NCBI GenBank assembly: GCA_015680685.1
Contig: MNCI01027152.1
Span: 49,456-113,455 of the forward strand
DNA: 64,000 nucleotides
Reading direction: 5' to 3'
Origin: Gnetum montanum
Taxonomy: Eukaryota; Streptophyta; Gnetopsida; Gnetales; Gnetaceae
Shown: one piece after another, positions 23,336-33,940 of the stretch
Layout: each line of letters opens with the position of its first letter
How positions within the stretch are numbered: the first letter of the stretch is position 1
Translations under genes and position numbers: made by a program
The notes under the pieces: model-generated
The model's input: only the letters and a program-made list of their open reading frames with translations
Databases searched by the model: none
Told to the model about the DNA's origin: nothing

Positions 23336-24325
23336 TGATGAGTGATAAGTGTCTCCTATGCCTAACCATATAAATCACAAACATTCATGCATAACTAAAT
23401 TGTATTTCATGGACTTGGTTAGCAAAGTATCTATATCACTTAAGTGTGATCACAGGTCGTTGTCTTTGCAATTATATTCATGTGGCCCTTAATGGGTATG
23501 GAAGGTGTTGAAACTTGAAATAATTGAAACATAAGTACACCTAAGATTTATATAAGTTTATAACTGAGTGCTACTTAGTAGAATTAAACTTGTGACCTAG
23601 GGTTACTAAGCCAACACGTGTACCACTAGGCTAACACCTTATTGTTAGCCCTTAATATGTATGGTTAAGTATATGATTGTGATGTTGTAACAACCAAAAT
23701 ATTATTAAAATAATGAAATTTAATTAATTTATCTAATTACAAGGAAATAAAGCCTAATCTAACCTAAGCAATGAGTAGCCATTTCTAGCTTGCCATACAC
23801 ACTAAAATCATGCTATAGTTGCTTGATTACAAACTATACACTACTAAGTATACCAAGTGATAACACTAGAGAGATTACCAAATAATAATTGTTGTTCATG
23901 CTTATTTTGCATGATTATCTTACATTTCAAATTAAAATATTAATTAAATAAAAAAGTAGTTAAATAAAGAAATTAAATTGCAGTTAAGAAAATATTAATT
24001 CAAGTGAGAGTGCCACAATGAAGGTGAAGAGGTCTTAATTTTAATGTCATCATAAAACTATGTCTAGGTACAAGATTCATTCAGATAAAGCTCTATGCAA
24101 TTGATTCAAGTTTGTGTTATGGGCACTCATTGATTATTCTAATTCTAAGAAAGCAAACTACATTAGTCTCCCTACAATTAATAAATTGGATGTCATAAAT
24201 GCAATATACAAGTGCATTTATTTAGGTATTTATGGTTATTGCATTAATGCAACCTTGTCTACATTAATGCTAAAGTTGTGTCAACATTAATGCATCAACG
24301 CAATTAACTTAAGTATTGTTTATCA
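23336..24325 (-). mobile_element. LTR-A copy with SINE insertion (990 bp)
   Basis: The minus strand starts TGATAAACAATACTTAAG at 24325 and ends ACTCATCA at 23336. It is preceded on the minus strand by a CATAGGGGTA polypurine-like tract, so it looks like the 3' LTR of an element extending toward higher coordinates. Homology to other LTR-A copies is clear in the terminal part (ACCATATAAATCACAAA) and the middle (GTATACCAAGTGATAAC). The extra length is explained by the SINE at 23502-23647. Confidence 0.75.
23502..23647 (-). mobile_element. tRNA-derived SINE inserted in an LTR-A copy
   Basis: The minus strand reads GGTGTTAGCCTAGTGGTACA (box A in TAGCCTAGTGGTA, plus positions 23621-23633). About 35 bases later comes AGGTCACAAGTTTAATTC (box B-like, 23581-23598), then an AT-rich tail. 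It is flanked by GCCCTTAATGGGTATGG (23485-23501) and GCCCTTAATATGTATGG (23648-23664), a 17-base target duplication with two differences. Other LTR-A copies lack this block at the equivalent place. Confidence 0.75.
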
Positions 24326-26067
24326 TACCCCTATGAGTAACTAAACACTCATCCTCGATTTAAACAAAATTGAGATAGAGCTTTGTTTACAAATGTGAAA
24401 ATAGCTTTGACCAACACAATTTAACTAAGACTCAAGTGTCACATAACAAATTTTTTTTGAATGATTAACAACTTTAATAAGAGAACAAAATTGGACATAT
24501 TATCTTTACAAAAGCTATAGGATTTTCTAAAATGACCAAGGCATATGCCTTAAGTGGTCCCTAGTGATGCTAACATCTCATGCCTTCATGGTTCTAGTAG
24601 CTTGTCTTCTACTATTTCTATTACATTCTTCAATCTAAATGCTTGTTATAACACCTTGGTATTTAGAACTTGAAACCTTTGAATTGCTATCTATTATTAT
24701 ACTTTTTCTTTATGTATAATGTTATATTTTTGGTATTGTACTTTGTTAATGCATATTAATATCTCTTCTTTTATGGTATTAAAGTTTGAACTTAAGATAT
24801 CTTAATTATTATATATCTTAAGATTTGGAATCTTGACCCTTTGCTTACATGTGATACTTTGGTATTTTTATATTCTTTTATATTTTATTTTTATTTAAGT
24901 TTATTTTCTAATTATCCTTACTAATTCTTGCTACTCCTAAGTTGGATAGGCTCAAAGCATAGTGGTGGTCCATTATTGGCATTTTATTAATGTTTAAAAT
25001 TATATTTTTTCCTATTTTATTTTATTCTAAGATTTTGGAATAAAGTAAGAATATGGTTATGAGACATGTTAATGGGTATTTGATGTTTATTCAAGTTATT
25101 CTTTTATTATATCTTAGAAATCATTTCTAGACATATGACTCATTGTAGCATTCTTTTGGTGACTTTAACCCATTGATTAACTATTGAACCCTTTTATGAA
25201 CACATGCTATCTTATTTTTAGAAATTAATTATTAATTCTTAGAATTTCCCAAATTCTATCTTTTTACCTATAAATACCTGGTAACATTGGCTTTCTTGGC
25301 ATGAATTGTGTAATGCTTTCTCTCTAATCTCTTGCTCATGGCTATGCTTAGTGAATCTCTTAACAATTTATAGATCTGAATCTTCTCTTGCTTGGAGAAG
25401 CCTAGTGATTGATGCCTCAAGGTAGAGGAAATATTTTTGATTCCATCAATTTTTATAAACAACTTTCCTTCTTGTACTTTCTTTCCTTTTGTAATGGATT
25501 ACATTTTTGATCTTATCATATTGCATGTGTTGTTGATCTAATCTTAGTTTTTTATGATTAATCAACAATTCACTATTTTTGTGATTTTCCACTTTATGTT
25601 TCGACTTCATCTTTTTGTTGTGTCAACTTCCTTCTATGGTGGTGGTGGTAATGACATTCAAATGTTACAACCTAGGTCATATGAAAGTCATGATGCATTT
25701 TCAGTACATTTTTCTGATGTGTCACATTCATCCTGACATTAGGCAAAAATTACATGTTCAAATGGCAATGACTAATGGATATTTTAGATGTGTAAGAACA
25801 TGTTCAACATGTTGGAATGCTTGAATAGTCATTTAAGAGAAAATAATTTATACAACTTTTGGAGATCACTAATATATGACTTTTTGTTAATGGAAAAGAA
25901 TTTATGAGGTTGTAGAGTAATCATATTGGCTTAAGGATTGAAGTTTAATCAATACAATGCCTAATTTAGTGTAGTGTGGGAATCTAGGACCTCAGGGTAG
26001 CTATAGGATTGATACTAGCCATAACATAATACAATATTTGGTCTAGACATGCATGAGGATTTATGAT
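24326..26067. other. AT-rich retroelement-derived DNA without recognisable genes
   Basis: The first bases on the minus strand (AATCGAGGATGAGTGTTTAG..TAGGGGTA) look like the end of an LTR-A element interior. From about 24650 (TGTTATAACACCTTGGTATT) to about 25600 on the plus strand the sequence looks like another LTR, with a TATA box at 25269-25277 and CT-rich sequence after it, but neither end could be fixed. No reading frame of interest was found. Confidence 0.4.
25269..25277 (+). promoter_or_regulatory. TATA box of a putative degraded LTR
   Basis: TATAAATAC is followed by CTGG and a CTTTCTTGG..CTTTCTCTCTAATCTCT stretch, as in the R/U5 start of plant LTRs. The TATA context resembles the inner LTR's TATAAATACC. 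The enclosing LTR limits are not established. Confidence 0.35.
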
Positions 26068-26300
26068 TAATGAGTGTTAGAGTAATCCTATGTCCAACTA
26101 TACAAGTCATAAGCATTCACACATGCTTTGATTGAATTCTATGGACTTAGGACTAGTTGAATACCTTAGATAGCCAAACACTAAGATGTTAATCATTATT
26201 TTCATAATTACACTTGTGTGGTTCAAGTTGTATGGTTAAGTAAAATTGAGCTATATGATTATATTTTTTATTGTTAAAATAATAAATTATTACCCCACTT
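26068..26300 (-). mobile_element. Truncated LTR-A fragment (terminal part)
   Basis: The minus strand ends ACACTCATTA (CA changed to TA) and contains TGTGTGAATGCTTATGACTTGTATAGTTGGACAT, the terminal LTR-A block. Homology fades near 26300, so only about a quarter of the LTR is present. No primer binding site follows it. Confidence 0.65.
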
Positions 26301-26660
26301 TATCTAAATACAACTACTATTATAATGTTATCAAAAAAATATCTTTTGTATTGAGGTAATACTTCTCTTTTCTCTACACCTATTTTGACCAACTCCTAAG
26401 CTCTTAGTTCCATTTGGAAAAAATTACTTAATTCTTCTTTGTCTATTTAATTTTAGCTCAGGTTTTCTATATCCATTCCTTATTAAAGCTAATTTTAATA
26501 ATCAAATCTTAGAAATTAAGTTACAAAAAATAAGAATAATCTAAGATTTACCTATTTTCACTTATTTTAACTTAGAGCTCAAAATAATCACCTTCTCCTC
26601 CAACTATATCATAGCTTGCTCTTTATTTATTAGCAAAAGTTCTTTAATAGTAATAATAGT
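26301..26660 (-). pseudogene. Left fragment of an unrecognised decayed ORF (downstream part)
   Basis: The minus-strand frame next to the outer element reads TIKELLLINKEQAMI, a stop, then LEEKVIILSSKLK, a heptad-like charged stretch. It would continue the IKEEHKSLKEGNE coiled-coil-like frame that ends on the other side of the element at 62345. The two pieces therefore look like one ORF split by the insertion. The family is not recognised. Confidence 0.35.
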
Positions 26661-26713
26661 TAATGAGTTGCAATTTGGTTGGCTATGTCAACAAGGCCTC
26701 ATCGACATGGCCT

Positions 26714-26749
26714 CATCAACTAGGCCTCATCAACAAGGCCTAGTTGATG
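26714..26749 (+). repeat. Perfect 13-bp inverted repeat (hairpin) in LTR-A U3
   Basis: CATCAACTAGGCC (26714-26726) and GGCCTAGTTGATG (26737-26749) are exact reverse complements with a 10-base spacer, about 50 bases before the TATA box. Shorter CATCGA/TCGATG repeats surround it. Confidence 0.9.
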
Positions 26750-27304
26750 CATCATATCATGCATTGATGAGGCCTTATCAACGTAGAGTCTATTTTCAGC
26801 TATAAAAATGTGTCTACCAGTGACATTTATGGTAAGAGAGATTTTAGTTGCAACAAAGCTCTTGTAGTTTTCCCATTTGAAAGTTAGAAATTTTCTCCTG
26901 AGTGCCCTCAGCAAGAGCCATTGAGTGTATAGATCTTTATTCAAGCATTGTTGTACCTAAGCATGACAGTGTGTGTGGTAATAAAGATGAGCTTTTTGAT
27001 AAACCTTACAACACTTTGGATAGATTAAATATTTTCTTTATGCATTTAGTATTTTCAATTATTTATTTAATGGTTTTAATTATTTATTAAGTGTTTCTAG
27101 TAATTAAGTTAATGAAGGGATTAAGCAAGATAGATTAAACACATAAGTACGACCACTTTGAGCGTAACAAATATCCGCTTGGTAATTCTAGTAGTGTTAT
27201 TGCTTGGTATGCCTAATAGCATAGTGCTTGGTTGCTCAGTAGTGGATACATGGGTTTAGGATGTGTATGAAAAGTGGGACTGAATGCTTATGTTAGGACT
27301 AGTT

Positions 27305-27309
27305 AAATG
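27305..27309 (+). repeat. Left target-site duplication AAATG of the inner element
   Basis: AAATG precedes TGAAACACC here and recurs at 50051-50055 directly after the other LTR. Removing the inner element and one copy restores an LTR that aligns with the uninterrupted 3' LTR (AGTTAAATTTTAGTTAATTA). Confidence 0.9.
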
Positions 27310-29422
27310 TGAAACACCATCAATTTTGGGCTTTCATGGCTCAACATGAGATCTACTCAAGCATGATGGGCCACATAGATCACGTAGCACCCTGAAAGTC
27401 CAAACGCCCGCAAAGTTTTCTCTAGGCTTTTCTACAACGTTCCTCAGCATAGTTAATGTAGCATCCAGTTGCAAGGCCAGTTTACACAAATGGAGCATTG
27501 GAGATGGACCATGCAGTTCAACAAATTTTGTATCTTCCGGGCTGTCCCGATCACCAGTCCATCCAAGTACCAGGCTAAGAGCAGTCAAAAGTGTTCAAGA
27601 TGTGCAAAATAGTTTAGCAAATTTTCTATTTTGACCTATTACGCTACACTACGCTGCACAGCGTAGACAACATAACAGGCCATATGGTGTTGAAACTTTT
27701 TGTAAGTGTTAAACCAAACATAGAAGATGCATTTAGGCAATTCTTTGACTTCCAAGGATGTCTATCTTGCTACATCCTCGAAGTATGGTTAGCATGACAT
27801 GGAAAAATCTGGCAAGTGGCACAAAATTAATCCTATTTTGGATGCTACACCATGGTATGCTACATAGCATAGCAAGGTGCCAACATTAACAAAATGCTCC
27901 CTCAAGTTGTTTTGACATGGAAAACACACCTCATCATTCTTCGACCTCCAAAGCTATTTATCCCACTTTTCCCTTGGAACATGACCAAGGTCCCATGGCA
28001 AAGTAGTGCAAATTAATGTAAAATTTGTTCAAAATTAGGTGCTATGCTATGCTACGCTACACAGCGTAGCACAACATAGCAGCCATATCAAGGACAAAAG
28101 TGTCTCAAGAATGAAACTGAGAGGTCTCAGACTCTTTTGACATGGAAAGCATGGTTGTCAATTGTTGAAGTTGCTTGTCTTGCTAGGTTTCAAAATGATA
28201 TTTTTAGTTTTTGACAACATTCATTCATAAAGGAGGTTCTACACTGTGTAGCGTAGCATAGTGTAGCAAGCCAATGTTCACGCTACTTTGCTACGATGAA
28301 CAGCATAGATAGCGTAACACTTGAGAAAAAGCCTCAAGACCCCTCCAGAAGTTCCAGAACATTTCATCGATAGTTACTTCTACTCCAACTTCTACTCAAC
28401 ATCCAAGATCAGTAGTTTGATTTTTTGTTTTTATTTTTTGCACCCCTTGTTGATCCCTGAAGGTTGTCACTACGCTTGACCCTACTCAAAAGAGAAGGGA
28501 AGACGTAGTCTTGGAGCGTAGGCTCCAATTTGCATTTATTCTAGACACTCTTGTAAAAACGTGGTAGTCTCAAATTTTGGCACATGCAATCTGGGCAATG
28601 TGGTCATAGTTGGACAGTTGTTCCTACTCTTGTTCTTATTCCATTCAGAGTAGCACATCATCGTAGCACCATACTTTGAGTGTAACACACCAGCATGACA
28701 CATCCACATTCATGCTACGTGGGACCTAGGACACATGGCATCCAAACCACATCTCTTTTTCAACCCTAGGCTCTATAAATACCCTAATAAATGACATTCT
28801 AAGAGTTGGCTTTTTGCAGTTGGCTTTGGAAGAAGATTGGTGAGCAGAAGGTTGATGAGCAACAAATCCTAGCAGTAGAGCCTCCCAAATCCCTCTTCAA
28901 CTCCAGCATAGTAGCTCTCCGTCCAGCAAGCATCAGCCCATTCATGCCTACCAGCACCACATCTGTAGTGTCCCAAAAGCTATGACCATATTGCTCTACT
29001 TCCCAGTTGTGTCTATCCAATGCTACTCTCCAATTGTACACATCCATCATTCAATCAAAAGTCAAGTCCCCCAATCTCAGCATGGTGCATTTCCTTACTT
29101 GAATTCTCATTTTACTTTTCTATAGATACATGTTGCATTATCATGTATTTATTTGTGTTTATTGCCACTATTATGTACATTGATACGCTTCTACTATTGT
29201 GCATGCTATGTTCTTACCTGTTTCAACTTCTACGTGTAACATGCTAAAACTATTATCTACGAATGGTTATTTGACACCACGTAAGTCCCTGATTGATTAA
29301 CCAGACTGCTCAGGGCACCCTATTTCTATATTCTCCAGCACGACCCTCCTACAGACTTAGGGTTAGGCTATGTGCCTGATGACCTTTTGGTGTTCCAACC
29401 ACCGACATTTTCGGATGCTACA
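27310..29422 (+). mobile_element. 5' LTR of the inner element (2113 bp)
   Basis: It runs from TGAAACACCATCAATTTTGG to GGATGCTACA and aligns over its length with 47879-50050. A TATA box (TATAAATAC) is at 28774-28782, so U3 is about 1.46 kb. The LTR is marked by GCTACGC/GCGTAGC-type palindromic repeats near 27640, 28050 and 28250. Confidence 0.92.
28050..28071 (+). repeat. Palindromic GCTACGCT hairpin in the 5' LTR
   Basis: TGCTACGCT, a loop ACAC, then AGCGTAGCA: a perfect 9-bp stem. Related imperfect copies lie near 27636-27670 and 28240-28315. Confidence 0.9.
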
Positions 29423-29427
29423 GTTTT

Positions 29428-29445
29428 TGGCGCTAGAAGGAGGGC
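29428..29445 (+). promoter_or_regulatory. Primer binding site of the inner element
   Basis: TGGCGCTAGAAGGAGGGC lies five bases after the LTR end. It starts with TGG, the complement of a tRNA CCA end, as retrotransposon primer sites do. The tRNA was not assigned. Confidence 0.7.
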
Positions 29446-29838
29446 CTGAACCTCCATTCTATGTGTCCTACATGATTTCTACACCCTCACCAATAACAAC
29501 AAGCTAATGTAGATATAATGCCCCTATGGACCTGCTACAACAGTAGCTAGCTCTTAAGCCAATGCAGGAGTGGTCTACATCTGCATCAGTGTAGATCAGT
29601 CCCTGTTGATGGTTCCATTAGAACCCCGTGGGATGAAAAGCCCAGCATTGTCTACTATGTTACATTATCTCTATTCTGCGTAGTGTAGCATGAACAATGT
29701 AACACTTCTAGCGTAACACCTTTTTGCCAGTGTAGTAATCCCCCCCCCCCCCCCCCNTTTGACATAACAAGAATGAATCCACCTAACACCTTGCCTACCA
29801 CTTTAGCCCTAAAAATAGCTCATCCCCTACAACGTGGG
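29446..29838 (+). other. Leader between primer binding site and gag
   Basis: No gene is seen. It contains one GCGTAGTGTAGC/GCGTAACACC block (about 29678-29720) and a poly-C run (29740-29756) followed by a single N at 29757, where the assembly is uncertain. Confidence 0.6.
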
Positions 29839-32640
29839 ATGGATCACGAGCAACCACTTAGCCCAATACAGATACCGTGGCAATCTCTTTGACTGCAACA
29901 TCAATCACCCAAACGTATGCCTCATGACGAAGAGCAATACAACTTATTATGTGTAAAATTCAAAGAAAACCTACCATTGGAACAGAAGGGAGTTCCTCCC
30001 TATGCCTGAGACCATCATCCTGCTCCTTGAAACATTTCAATGGTTGTTAAACCAACTTGTGCAATTGGGTGGGTCAAGAGAATGGGACACCATGTCTCAC
30101 TATGATGAGCCCCTTCATGATGGGCAAGAGTTAGAATGCCACTCTGAAGGTGGTGGCCCTATCTATACCACAACTACTTAGTCTACTTCCATCTTTCGTT
30201 CACACTAGTCACAATCTTCCGCTTCTTTTGCGACTGCGTCAACTCTGCAACATCCCAAACCCTCCTTGGTGATGGGTAGTCATCAAATGCTATTATCACA
30301 ATAGCATGTACGGCCTTCGACTTCATTCCCCTTTATCATGCCTTCTTAGTCTATTCAAGTTGTGCATTCAACATCTATGATGCCCACATTGCCCTATGTA
30401 CATACCATGCCCACATCACAACTGTATATAAGTCCTACTTCTATTACCTCTTTTGTACCCATTTCATCATTAGTAGCGGGCCCCACTTCAATTGCATGAT
30501 GGCCAGCAACATCTTTTCCTATGGTTCAAGCATCTCAGATGCCCCAATATGTGTATCCCCACACATATCAAGCATCACCATGGTGCAACCAACCACGAGG
30601 CTATGGGCCGCCCCAACAACTGGACACGTAACCATCCCCACAACACCACCAATAGTAGCTGCTCCAGTAGCACCACTCATTGGGCTATGGGCTACTCAAG
30701 TAGTGCCACCAGTGGTAGCCACTCCCATAGCACCTCTGATGGGACTAGTTGCTATACCAGCAGCACCTCTAATGATGGCTGCTCTAGCAGCTCCACAAGC
30801 AGTCTAATTTATGCAACCCCTTGTAACACCTCTAGGACTAGATCAAGCCTTTCATCTTATCCAAACCCTCACAGATGAAGTTAAGTGGCTTAAATTTGCC
30901 AGTTTTGAAATGGTCCAAGTAATGGACTTTTACCACAATGACCCAATCAACCCAGTTGTTCCTCCACTTACATTGCCCCCTGGGGTGCAACTTCCCCAGT
31001 TTACAAAATACAATAGAGAGGGTAATCTGAGTGCCCACCTGGTTACCTTCAAATTTGAATCCTTATTATTACAATCATGGCCACATGCCATCATTCATGT
31101 TTTTACCATGTCATTGACTAGTAAGGCTTTGGACTAGTATCACATGCTTCCTCGCACATTAATTTCAACGTTAGAAGAATTACTGAGCCAATTTGTGACT
31201 CGCTTCAAGTATAACTTGAAGCTGAAAGTTACCCTAGATCAACTTATGAACATTAAGCAAGAACCGTTAGAACCTTTTCAAAAATTTATACAATGTTGAA
31301 GCACCACTCTAAATGAAATCCTTGAACTGATCACTGAATCCCATGTACTTGCTATCTTTAAAGGGGCTGTAAATGATTTCATCAAATCTAAGTTATATTA
31401 CCTAGCACCCCATTCCCTTAGTCAAGCTTCCACATAAATAAAAAGTATACAAGACGTAGCAAAAGCAAGTAAAGACTTGACTTATGTAACTTACAAAACT
31501 GTGTACACGAAGAAAGAGATAGAAAAGGGAAAGGTCATTGTGGCCACTGTGGCCAATGAAACTAAGCCTAACAACAAAAAACCTACCAAAGTGCCTAAAA
31601 CCATAACCACCACCACCAAAATGGGTTAGCCAACCTGCAGCGTCAACGACCACGGCACAAACTACGCCAAGGCCAAATTTTGAGTGTAAGGATCGCTCCA
31701 AATGTACTCCATTACCAATTAAGTTATCGGAGTTTTTTGACCAACTCCTGAATGCTGGGCACATTCAATTTAAGAAAATGTCAGCAGAGGCTAGTAAACG
31801 GCATCAGAGATATTGTGAAATCCTTCGCGACTCCTCTATAGCCACACCTAACAAGCCTCCTATGCCTAAAAATTTTAGGCTCAAATGATTCTGCAATTAC
31901 AACCAATTGTGTAGTCATGATACTGACTATTTCCTAGCCTTAAAAGATGATGTTCAATGCATGATTAATCAAGGTAAGTTAGTCCTTGATGAAACCAATC
32001 CTATTCAGTCTGAAAACTAGTCAATGAATGTTTACAAAGACCCATTAAACACCAATAGCGCAAGCTATACTATCAATGCCATTAGCGTTGATGATGCTGA
32101 TATAGAGTTTGCACACAAGCCATTTTTGGTCCATGTGCCTTCTTAGAGGGCTGAGGCTCCAACAATGCTTCAGCAACACCCCCCTTTTGTTGTCAAGACA
32201 TCATCCCAAGGGCTTGTTACCCCTTTTGTAGTAAAGGCCCCTCAATGCACTACCCCAACAACATAGGCATCCTTCGTTATAAGGGTACCAAAGCCTACAC
32301 ATTCACCACTTGTTCAAAGTCCAGTGGTGGGAACTACATCATAGCTTTCTCATCCAAGGAAACATGATGAACACCTAGTAGATAGGTTGGCTAGAGAACG
32401 TACTGCATTAGGTCCTCTAAAGCCCACCCCTTTGTCGATAGTTCCTATGACCTCATTAGCAAAAGACACTGGTATTGACACACATATGTAACCATCACCT
32501 CCTAATCCAAAAAAGGTTATTATCCTATCCAAAGCCACACCTCCTCATGAGATTCATCTTCTAGAGCATATAGAAGAAGCAAAAATAGACAAACAACCAG
32601 ATAGTGGGTAGGACTTTCTAGATGCACTTTCACAAGTTAG
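29839..32640 (+). pseudogene. gag of the inner element (capsid-like polyprotein), broken
   Basis: Frames with stops run from ATG 29839 (MDHEQPLSP). A Thr/Pro/Ala-rich stretch lies at 30500-30800. The capsid-like core at 30811-31440 has LPPGVQLPQFTKYNREGNLS, ALD, a stop where Trp is expected, YHMLPRT, EELLSQFVTRFKYNLKLKVT and QLMNIKQEPLEPFQKFIQ. A nucleocapsid-side part at 31690-31990 has SEFFDQLLNAGHIQF, CNYNQLCSHDTDYFLALKDD and MINQGKLVL. These match Tat-lineage gag. The typical Cys-His knuckle is weak (CNYNQLCSHDTDYF). Confidence 0.75.
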
Positions 32641-33404
32641 ATAGGATTTGAAATAAAAAAAATATAACATTAAGCTTGTATGATTTAATAATGATTTCCG
32701 TGGCCCACCGTGAGGCTTTGATTCACATGCTGGCATCTATCCCTATTAGTGAAAACATGCCAGTCAAAGAAAGAGCCATCCATGTTGTTATGCTTCCATT
32801 TATGGAGGCAGAATCCTGGCCAACTCATCTAGTTTTTCATGATAAAGTCGTCAAAGCTGACCCTAAAAAGGGTTAGGTAACAACTGCCCCCATGTTTATA
32901 ATAATCTGTGTAGGTCAGTACAAAATTCGTAGAGTGCACGTCGATGACAGAGCTGCAACTAATGTGATCCCATTCCCCATTGTTGACAAGTGGGACTTGG
33001 TGGATCAAATTAATCCCACAGCAACCTCTTATTTAAAGTCATTCAATAGGGCATGTGTCATGGTTAAAGGAATTGTTATGGTTAATTTTGTGGCAGGGGA
33101 CCAGTTTCCCACCAATGCAAAATTTATTGTGGTAGAGGAGATGCCCATATTTAACTTAATCTTGGGAAGATCATGGTTAGTCCAATTAATGGCTATCTCC
33201 TCACCTATACACCAAGAAATCCACTTACCCTACGTGGGAGAAACAGTGGTGATTTTTCATGATGACATAGCCACTCGGGCTATAAACAATATAAACATGG
33301 AGCAAGGATCAGAGATAGAAATCTCCAAAGACATATCACCTATTCATACTGAAACTCAATGTGCAGCCAATGAGTTAGCCAAAACCACTAATTTACATAA
33401 ATAA
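32641..33404 (+). pseudogene. Aspartic protease region of the inner element
   Basis: It follows gag almost directly. HREALIHMLASIPISENMPV precedes the protease fold. The active-site motif reads VHVDDRAATNVIPF where D-G/S-G/S is expected, so the catalytic loop is altered. ILGRSWL, the flap-side LGR motif, is present. The last 170 codons (32892-33404) form one open stretch, unusually clean for this element. Downstream lie the GGCCT repeats and the antisense gene. Confidence 0.75.
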
Positions 33405-33639
33405 ACCATGTGGGATAAATTTCCCTTTCAAACAGTGGACAACAACTTTGAAGAATATCATCTCAAGACTTCTAGGCCATACGCCTCGCCTAACTTGCAT
33501 CGAGTTAGGAAACAACTGCACAATTAGGGCCCACCGCAAAGTTATGGCAAGCATCTTTTATTTATTTTTAGCATCTTTTTTTGTGCAATTCCCTATTTGT
33601 ATAGTTACAATGTTGCATCGTTACTTTTCATGCTAGCCA

Positions 33640-33775
33640 AATGCTTAGGCCCAGAATGGCTTTAAACTATTGCACGGCCTGCCAAGGCCTAAAACTGGCA
33701 ACCCATTCTCCATAGAAATGGCCCAAAATGGCCTAAAACTAGCAATGGGGCCTACAAGAGGCCCAAATACATCAA
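33640..33775 (+). repeat. AGGCCTAAAACTGGCA-type tandem repeats, left edge of the antisense module
   Basis: Three to four degenerate units (GGCTTTAAACTATTG, GGCCTAAAACTGGCA, GGCCTAAAACTAGCA, GGCCTACAAGAGGCC). They lie 240 bases after the protease frame and 165 bases before the end of the antisense gene. Confidence 0.7.
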
Positions 33776-33940
33776 AAAATATAAATATATGTAATATTAA
33801 CCAAGGAAAATAAGATAAGCATTTCATGTGTCATTAAATTGCAAATGTATAGTCCAAACTTGAATCCATACTTGGAATGGCCACATTGCCTAATAAAAAG
33901 GGGTTATAACTCAAAGAAATAAAGAAATTCTTTCAACAAG

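Larger units (their letters stand above)
26661..27309 (+). mobile_element. 5' LTR (LTR-A) of the outer element, part 1
   Basis: It aligns from the first base with the 3' LTR at 61437: TAATGAGTTGCAATTTGGTT against TGATAAGTCGTAGTTTGGTT. It carries GGCCTCATCGA/TCATCAA repeats, a TATA box (TATAAAAAT, about 26801-26809), and ATTAAGTTAATGAAGGGATT, which recurs in the partner. It is interrupted at 27309 by the inner element and resumes at 50056. The terminal TG has become TA. The flanking five bases (ATAGT) do not match those beyond 62344 (TTAAT). Confidence 0.9.

Noticed and set aside
30496-30878. Two overlapping open frames rich in Ser/Thr and Ala/Pro
   Set aside because: They arise from one low-complexity part of the inner gag. 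One frame fits gag context, and the other is a shadow without family similarity.
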